From positions 1,178,001 to 1,242,000 of the forward strand of contig NC_018940.1 in the NCBI RefSeq assembly GCF_000304475.1: 64,000 bases of DNA, in the 5' to 3' direction. The translations under genes were made by a program, and so were the position numbers. Below are positions 58,529 to 64,000 of this stretch, one piece after another (the first letter of the stretch is position 1; every line of letters starts with the position of its first letter). The notes beneath the pieces are model-generated. The model saw only the letters and a program-made list of their open reading frames with translations, was not told the origin of the DNA and did not search any database. The stretch comes from Kazachstania africana CBS 2517. Lineage: Eukaryota; Ascomycota; Saccharomycetes; Saccharomycetales; Saccharomycetaceae.

Positions 58529-59563
58529 ATGCCAGCAGTAACTAACAGTAAAGTAGATGAATCAATTAATACAGATATCATCACATTACCAAGATTTATA
58601 ATAGAATCTCAAAAGCAGCATCCAAAAGCTAAGGGAGATTTCTCTTTGGTTTTAAATGCATTACAATTTGCATTTAAATTTATATCACAGACAATAAGAA
58701 AAGCTGAATTAGTTAATTTAATTGGTCTCACAGGCGATATAAATTCAACTGGTGATCAACAAAAGAAATTAGACGTACTTGGGGATGAAATTTTCATTAA
58801 TGCAATGAAATCATCCTCTATCGTTAAAATTCTTGTTTCAGAAGAACAAGAAAATTTAATCTATTTCGATGAAAATGAGCCTAAGTATGCGATCTGTTGC
58901 GATCCAATTGATGGTTCTTCAAATTTAGATGCGGGTGTCTCGGTAGGTACCATTGTATCAATCTTTAGATTATTACCAAATTCTGATGGCTCTACAACTG
59001 ACGTCTTAAGATGTGGTAAGGAAATGGTAGGTGCATGCTACGCAATGTATGGTTCCTCGACGCACCTAATGCTCTGTATGGGTGATGAAATTGATGGTTT
59101 TACGTTGGATAACAATTTAGGTGAATTTATCCTAACATATCCAAATCTGAAAATACCAAGCCATAACCTGATCTATTCAATCAATGAAGGGAATTCATAC
59201 TATTGGGATGACTCAATTGTAACTTTTGTTCAAAAATTGAAAACACCAGATCAAGAAACTGGTGGAAAGCCATTTTCATCAAGGTATATAGGTTCCATGG
59301 TAGCGGATATGCATAGAACATTTTTATATGGTGGATTATTTGCTTATCCAAGTGATCGTAAAAATCCTAATGGTAAATTAAGATTACTTTATGAGGCATT
59401 CCCCATGGCATTCTTAGTCGAACATGCCGGAGGCAAAGCGGTTAACGACCAAGGTGTACGGATTTTAGATCTACAAGCAGAACATATTCATGACAAATCA
59501 TCCATCTGGATAGGTTCAGCTGATGACGTTGACAAATATTTGAAACATATTGGAAAATTATGA
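58529..59563 (+). CDS. FBP1: Fructose-1,6-bisphosphatase
   Basis: A 344-residue gluconeogenic enzyme (S. cerevisiae 348). The metal/substrate motif CCDPIDGSSNLDAGVSVGT is near residue 121, with LVSEEQEN (metal-binding Glu) before it and YGGLFAYP plus KLRLLYEAFPMAF in the C-terminal half. Pro2 is conserved: in S. cerevisiae the N-terminal proline is the GID ubiquitin-ligase degron. The RRDS PKA phosphorylation motif recalled near residues 9-12 of S. cerevisiae Fbp1 has no counterpart; the N-terminus reads MPAVTNSKVDES. Confidence 0.98.
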   Translation: MPAVTNSKVDESINTDIITLPRFIIESQKQHPKAKGDFSLVLNALQFAFKFISQTIRKAELVNLIGLTGDINSTGDQQKKLDVLGDEIFINAMKSSSIVKILVSEEQENLIYFDENEPKYAICCDPIDGSSNLDAGVSVGTIVSIFRLLPNSDGSTTDVLRCGKEMVGACYAMYGSSTHLMLCMGDEIDGFTLDNNLGEFILTYPNLKIPSHNLIYSINEGNSYYWDDSIVTFVQKLKTPDQETGGKPFSSRYIGSMVADMHRTFLYGGLFAYPSDRKNPNGKLRLLYEAFPMAFLVEHAGGKAVNDQGVRILDLQAEHIHDKSSIWIGSADDVDKYLKHIGKL

Positions 59564-59593
59564 TTTATCTCTGCATATTTAAAGAGTAAAATA

Positions 59594-59626
59594 CATATAT
59601 ATATATATATATTATATATATATATA
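59594..59626. repeat. (TA)n tract between FBP1 and PSY3
   Basis: An alternating AT run of about 32 bp with one break. It may serve as FBP1 3'-end efficiency elements (TATATA) and PSY3 promoter sequence. Confidence 0.85.
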
Positions 59627-59684
59627 AGTCTTTCCGCATTTTTGAAATTTCTTAAATAAAAAAAAATGCACACCACGCATTGCA

Positions 59685-60385
59685 ATGGATGTATTGGCCA
59701 ACTGTAGAATATACCCACTGTCAAACGTATGTTTAAAATAGTGAAGAATACGGATTAGTATAATTATTTACTAATAGAAGAGTAATAGTTCTTAAAACCT
59801 AAGAGAAACGCGATAAATCTGGAAGGTTTAAATATTAATAATAGTAATGATATTACAATAAATAATAATGAATCACAATCGCTACATTTAATTGAGCACA
59901 GTTTTCGAAAATCTAAGTTTAAAGAGCAGTTAGTTTCCAATAATTTTGAACATATAATTATAATTGATATAATATCAATTTGGCAAGATGATAAATTTAA
60001 CGTTATAAATTCGATTTACACTTTCAATGAATTGATTAATTTTTTAACCAAATTTAACGACTCACCATTGGCAACATTATCAGAGTATGGAATATCTATG
60101 GATACCGTTGAAGGTATAATGATTGATAACTTGTCGTATATTGGTAATTTAAATAATAAATCGATTGTTATATTGATAAAGATATTGAAATTGATTCAAA
60201 TCAATTTTGGATGTTTCATACTGAGTACTAGTTATGGATTAGAATATTATGAAGGGATTGAGAATTTTCAAAGGATGAAAAATTTGAATTTGAAGTATCC
60301 AACTTTACTACCGATGAATTATCTATTAGAAATGGATACGATACTGCTAAGAGAGACTGGAGAGATATCAAGAAGATTAAAATGA
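59685..60385 (+). CDS. PSY3: Psy3, Shu-complex recombination protein (two exons)
   Basis: Exon 2 (59789-60385) encodes the recognisable core, a RecA-like fold of the Shu complex: IIIIDIISIWQ, TVEGIMIDNLSYIGN, INFGCFILSTSYG and LPMNYLLEMD. This frame has no ATG before the core and is closed by a stop at 59786-59788. Exon 1 (59685-59726) encodes MDVLANCRIYPLSN, nearly the recalled S. cerevisiae start MEVLKNIRIYPLSN. Joining at GTATGT (59727) and TAG (59788) gives ...PLSN|FLKPKRNAINL and a 212-residue protein (S. cerevisiae 242). Psy3 with Csm2, Shu1 and Shu2 promotes Rad51 filament assembly. Confidence 0.88.
59727..59788 (+). other. PSY3: PSY3 intron, 62 nt
   Basis: Donor GTATGT (59727-59732) is the yeast consensus. 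The branch site TACTAAT (59769-59775) is one base from TACTAAC. The acceptor TAG ends 14 bases past the branch adenosine; nearer AGs are too close to use. The length is not a multiple of three and in-frame stops occur, so splicing is needed to join the two conserved parts. Confidence 0.82.
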
Positions 60386-60548
60386 GGAAGAAAATGTTTA
60401 TAAACGTTAAAAGTAATGTCATTAATTCATGAGATGGGAGGGTGGGGAGAGAAAAAAAGGATGTATATATAATATATAAAGTAATAATAACAGATAGTAG
60501 TAATATGTGTAATATGTTGTTTTTTTATTTTCATGGATGATTTATTGT

Positions 60549-61434
60549 TTAATGATAAATGTACCCACAAGTTTTACCGACATGGTCACTTAGCCAAACT
60601 TCAACATTATCGAATTTCAAACCACAATGTTTACATCTTCCACTTACGACGTTTCTATCTTTTTTCTTTGTTCCTGGAGGATATTCGAAATGTAAAGCTT
60701 TTAAATGATTTTTGAAAGTGTCACAACGAGAGAAGATACCAGTTTGATGACAATTTGAAGTTTCAAAATTCAGAGATTTTGATTTGAATGGATAAATTTC
60801 CATATCGAGTTGAATCAAGGTGGAGTTATAAGGACATTTAAAAGTCCCTTTAATTTGATGTAAAGATTTCAATTGATCATGTTCACCAGCGACATTAATT
60901 TCATCTTTCCAATGTCTTTTTTTGTGTCTAATAAGATCATTATTTCTAGCAAAGCCTCTTTCACAAACGGGACATCTATGTGGTCTATCTTCTGGTGTTA
61001 GATGTGTTGATTTATGAGTTGATAAATTTGCGTAAAAATTATTACAAATGGGACATTGCTTTTTCTTTCTTGGTTTTGATATTTTCTTGTTATTTGCAGA
61101 GGAAGCTAAATCTTGAAATGACATTGAAATGTTTGTATCACTATTTGATCTACTACTTGAAGTGGTAGTCGATATCATAGTATTAGTATTATTTTTCGTT
61201 GTAGTACTGTTACTATTTTTGTATTGTTTTTCAGCGGCTCTTACTAAATTATCAAATGAGGATATTGGTGGTAAAGATATACTATTATTAGCAGTATTTG
61301 AATTTAAAGATAATTTATTATGCAATTTTTCCATGGATGAAGGTTCATGATATTTATCCAAGGAGATCGAACTTGATGAAGAAGAGGATGAAGTCGGTGA
61401 TGTGATGTGGTCGTTATTATTGTTACTGTTGTTG

Positions 61435-61477
<43 letters not shown>

Positions 61478-61697
61478 TATTGTTGTTTGATGATTGTTGA
61501 TGATTTGAATCCACTATTGAAGTATAAAAGTTATTATCAGAAGATGAAAGCGGACTAGTCAGATGATTGTCATTCATTATAGTGGGTAACAGTTTATTAT
61601 TTTTGTCGTAATTACTATTGAAATCCGTATTAATGAACGACGATGGTTTTTTCGGTATTGATGTTGACACTGATCTTGGCAGTGGTAAAGGTAACAT
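60549..61697 (-). CDS. STP3: Stp3/Stp4-type zinc-finger protein
   Basis: A 382-residue protein at the YLR375W (STP3) position; STP4 is the chromosome-IV twin, so the name follows synteny. Two C2H2 fingers: CPICNNFYANLSTHKSTH at about 215 and CPVCERGFARNNDLIRHKKRH at about 240. A Cys/His-rich C-terminal module follows (CPYNST, CHQTGIFSRCDTFKNHLKALH, CKHCG, HVGKTCGY). The N-terminal half is Ser/Asn-rich with a long poly-Asn run near 70-95. It is a probable transcription factor of poorly known role. Confidence 0.9.
61413..61488. repeat. Trinucleotide (ATT/GTT)n tract encoding poly-Asn in STP3
   Basis: ATT/GTT repeats on this strand read as AAT/AAC on the coding strand and give a run of about 25 residues that is almost all Asn. 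Long triplet runs like this are usually polymorphic. Confidence 0.85.
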
Positions 61698-61928
61698 TGT
61701 AGTATATATATTGTTTTTTCAAACTTGTTAAGTTTGATTTTTTTTTTTGGTAGTGGGAAAAAAGAAAACGGGGATCTTTTTTATATTGAGAGACGACGAC
61801 ACACAGTACTACTTAGCAGAAATAATGGCCGTATAGCGCAGTATTTAAAAAGATGTGATATTAAGTAACCAGGGGTTTAAAGTAAGCAAGTGGCTATGCC
61901 ATTAAATAAGATACGGCATAAGTGCATG

Positions 61929-61961
<33 letters not shown>

Positions 61962-62705
61962 ATGTAGTATAAACCGTACGGTAGAGGTAATAAAAAAATG
62001 TCTCAAAAAGAAAGGAAAGGAAAAAAGCTTGCTTGAGACATTAAATGAATTGAATCATGAGTATTCGAACAGAAAATACTGGATTAAAAAGACAGTAGCC
62101 GTGAAGTGATAGTAGAAATGGTAAGTTAATTGACAAGTCCCCCATCCCATCAGGTACTGGAGAATCGTAAGAAACGAAAAAAAAAAAAAAATATGAATAA
62201 ATTATGCAAGAAGAAAAAAAAAGTCTCGCTTCTACAGGAAGTTTAAAGTATCCGAGATCCGGCTGATTTAATTTATTTGATTCGAAGAGAGAGATGGGGC
62301 AGACAGTGCAGGGATTTCTTATGGGACTTTGTGAAGCGAGCGTATGTGTTACTACTGTTACTGTTACTCTGGTGAAGTTTCAAGAATCCTTTCTACACGG
62401 TTAGTTAGTGATACTGAGAGTCACCAAAAGAATGGAGGAAGTAACGATATTTCTTTATTTCCTTATTCCTTTCGAGATATATTAGTAGGCACTCAATGAA
62501 TGTTGCAATCAGTTCAAGCTGCACGGCGGCAGTTACTTGCGCTGGCGTATATGAAAAAAAAAATTCTTAATCTTCCGGTTAGTTGTTATTGCCGTCTGTC
62601 AAGAAACTGCTTCACATTACTAATGTTATTTGATCGCTGCTGTGCTCACGCCGGCGGATAAGCTTAGATGCGATTACTTGCTGTGTGCCACCACTAGCTG
62701 TCAAC

Positions 62706-62717
62706 TATCCGCGGATA
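62706..62717. promoter_or_regulatory. PDRE-type palindrome 1
   Basis: TATCCGCGGATA is a perfect palindrome whose core TCCGCGGA is the canonical Pdr1/Pdr3 drug-response element. Confidence 0.5.
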
Positions 62718-62787
62718 AATTTCAGAAGTCTGCACAGTAATATCTTCTTCTTCCTTCATGGATTATCCCATGGAAGCGGCTGAGGGA

Positions 62788-62795
62788 TCCGCGGG
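62788..62795 (+). promoter_or_regulatory. PDRE-type site 2
   Basis: TCCGCGGG fits TCCGYGGR and lies 80 bp from the first PDRE-like core. Confidence 0.4.
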
Positions 62796-63272
62796 GAGTT
62801 TTCCCACTTGCGCATTCGCCGCTGTCAAAATGGAAAGCTACCACCACCAACCGTTTATTATCCCATAAAGAAGATATGCTGACGGCGATTGATGCAGCAA
62901 CAAACGCGGCTTTTCTTATCCTCTTTTCTAGAAGAGTAGTACCAGCCTGCTAAACAAAGAAATTTTCGAGAAAGGAAAAAAAAATGGTGGGGGGGGGGGT
63001 CCGAATTTAATAATAAGTATTAAATGTGATACACCGTGGGAGTGTGGGCAACGGACCATTACAATCCAGAAGAGTAGGCAGTAGTAGTAACTTGTTGTTC
63101 ATTTATTCGACTATTACTTTTGAGCACGCCCTTCGTTTCTTTAGAATAATGCTGAGAACGCGGACGGCTCTACTCTCTCCTGTCGATTACTCGGAGGGAA
63201 AGAGCGAACACATCTCAGATAACATTCCTGTTGGCTATGCCATCAATTGAACTCCCGGATGAGATCTGCATT

Positions 63273-63307
<35 letters not shown>

Positions 63308-63395
63308 AGCGTTTTTTTTTTTTTTTCTCGGTAACAGCCGTCTTTTCTTTGCCGTACACTTCTTTTTAATTATCACGTGGTAAGGTAGAGGCTAT

Positions 63396-63427
63396 TTACC
63401 CGGATTTAAATTGGTAAATCCGGGTAA
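63396..63427. promoter_or_regulatory. Inverted pair of Reb1 sites
   Basis: TTACCCGGATTTA (63396-63408) and its exact reverse complement (63415-63427) flank six bases. Each arm begins with the Reb1 motif TTACCCG, and the pair lies about 150 bp upstream of VID22. Strong nucleosome exclusion or insulation would be expected. Confidence 0.65.
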
Positions 63428-63575
63428 TGTTTTTAACCCGACTTTTTTTTTTTTTGCTCAATTTCACAACCTAAATGCAAATGGCCAATTTTAATACGGG
63501 AAACGATTTGAAAAAAATTAACCCCCATATTTGCTAAAACAAATTAAAAAGGTAGATCCAACTAAGGCGATTGAG

Positions 63576-64000
63576 ATGGATCAACAGAATCAATCTGATG
63601 GTTTAATATTACCCCCAATTCACAATTCGAATGATCAATTAGATAACTATCCTGGTAAAAAATCATCTGGTAATAATTCTACTAATACTGGTGTGGCTAT
63701 CGATCCAATGGCGGAAATTATTAACGATGGTGTCCATCAATGGGTACCCATTCATTTATTAAATAAAAATAGATCAAATTGTTGGACTCATTTTCTTGGT
63801 GTCACTAAGAGGTTGGAAATGGTTAAATGTAAACATTGTGGTACTATCATTGAGAGATCAAATAATCCAAATGAAAAATCATCAAATAAAAAATTTCAAA
63901 GACATTTGAGAAAACATAAGATTGATCCAAGTGTCAATTATTATGGTACCAATTTTCCTCATGGCAGGTCGCCTTCCTCTTCCAATGAATTCCATGAAGA
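63576..64000 (+). CDS. VID22: Vid22-like BED-type zinc-finger protein (3' end cut off by window)
   Basis: The first 141 codons from ATG 63576 stay open to the window end. A BED-type finger is visible: Trp-rich lead-in (HQWVPIHLLN, NCWTHFLGV), CKHCG at about 93-97 and FQRHLRKHK at about 119-127. The position follows STP3 as YLR373C does. In S. cerevisiae Vid22 works with Tbf1 at snoRNA and other promoters. Its paralogue Env11 is the alternative identity; synteny favours VID22. Confidence 0.85.
   Translation, partial: MDQQNQSDGLILPPIHNSNDQLDNYPGKKSSGNNSTNTGVAIDPMAEIINDGVHQWVPIHLLNKNRSNCWTHFLGVTKRLEMVKCKHCGTIIERSNNPNEKSSNKKFQRHLRKHKIDPSVNYYGTNFPHGRSPSSSNEFHE

Larger units (their letters stand above)
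61698..63575. other. 1.9-kb STP3-VID22 divergent intergenic region
   Basis: The longest gene-free stretch. It contains (TA)n(TG)n at 61929-61962, two PDRE-like sites, an 11-base G run at 62989-62999, a (CT)n run at about 63277-63304, a Cbf1-type ATCACGTG at 63372-63379 and an inverted Reb1 pair at 63396-63427. Short ORFs here lack ATGs or family features. Such length suits two regulatory genes with complex promoters; an unannotated non-coding transcript is possible but not shown. Confidence 0.6.

Noticed and set aside
59488..59724. 78-codon minus-strand ORF across the FBP1 end
   Set aside because: It is antisense to FBP1, the TA tract and PSY3 exon 1, with a low-complexity Ile/Tyr run.
63026..63250. 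74-codon ORF upstream of VID22
   Set aside because: It begins with GTG, not ATG, and shows no domain or conservation signal.

Overview
The window is nuclear DNA from a budding yeast of the family Saccharomycetaceae. It shows AT-rich compact gene spacing, nearly intronless genes, yeast-type splice signals (GTATGT, TACTAAC-like), and proteins that match Saccharomyces cerevisiae families end to end. Gene order is almost perfectly collinear with S. cerevisiae chromosome XII from UTP21 (YLR409C) to VID22 (YLR373C), read in reverse. S. cerevisiae gene names, order and protein features used here are recalled, not searched. Two genes break the pattern, and both belong to the sister segment on S. cerevisiae chromosome IV: TSR1 (YDL060W) and an MBP1-like gene (YDL056W). 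Having one ancestral track almost entirely, plus two genes from the other, is the signature of a post-whole-genome-duplication species with its own pattern of duplicate loss. The genus cannot be fixed from this window; the Naumovozyma/Kazachstania group or a relative is plausible.

Layout. 1-11 kb: UTP21 (5' end cut off), BLS1-like, YLR407W-like, DUS4, SEI1, SFP1, DUS3. 11-22 kb: BDF1, SKI2, AFG2, VPS33, COX8. 22-32 kb: CST9, ATP10, ART10, CCW14, ECM19, STE23, a candidate H/ACA snoRNA (snR34) and RPS29 with a probable 5'UTR intron. 32-48 kb: TSR1, REH1, VAC14, SWC7, IKI3, SMC6. 48-60 kb: NAM2, CTF3, CSR1, an MBP1-like APSES-only gene, SEC61 (inverted relative to S. cerevisiae), FBP1, and PSY3 with a probable 62-nt intron. 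60-64 kb: STP3, a 1.9-kb regulatory intergenic region, and the start of VID22.

Functional themes. Ribosome production is over-represented: UTP21, SFP1, AFG2, TSR1, REH1, RPS29 and snR34, joined by the RNA-modification genes DUS3, DUS4 and IKI3. Several of these carry RRPE/PAC-type promoter elements, and RPS29/TSR1 share a divergent promoter with a good Rap1 site. The other genes serve unrelated housekeeping roles.

Most notable: a frame-restoring intron in PSY3, an unannotated 5'UTR intron in RPS29, a second MBP1 copy without ankyrin repeats, an FBP1 that keeps its N-terminal proline degron but lacks the PKA site, and several strong inverted-repeat regulatory motifs. No transposon, tRNA gene, CRISPR array or centromere was seen.
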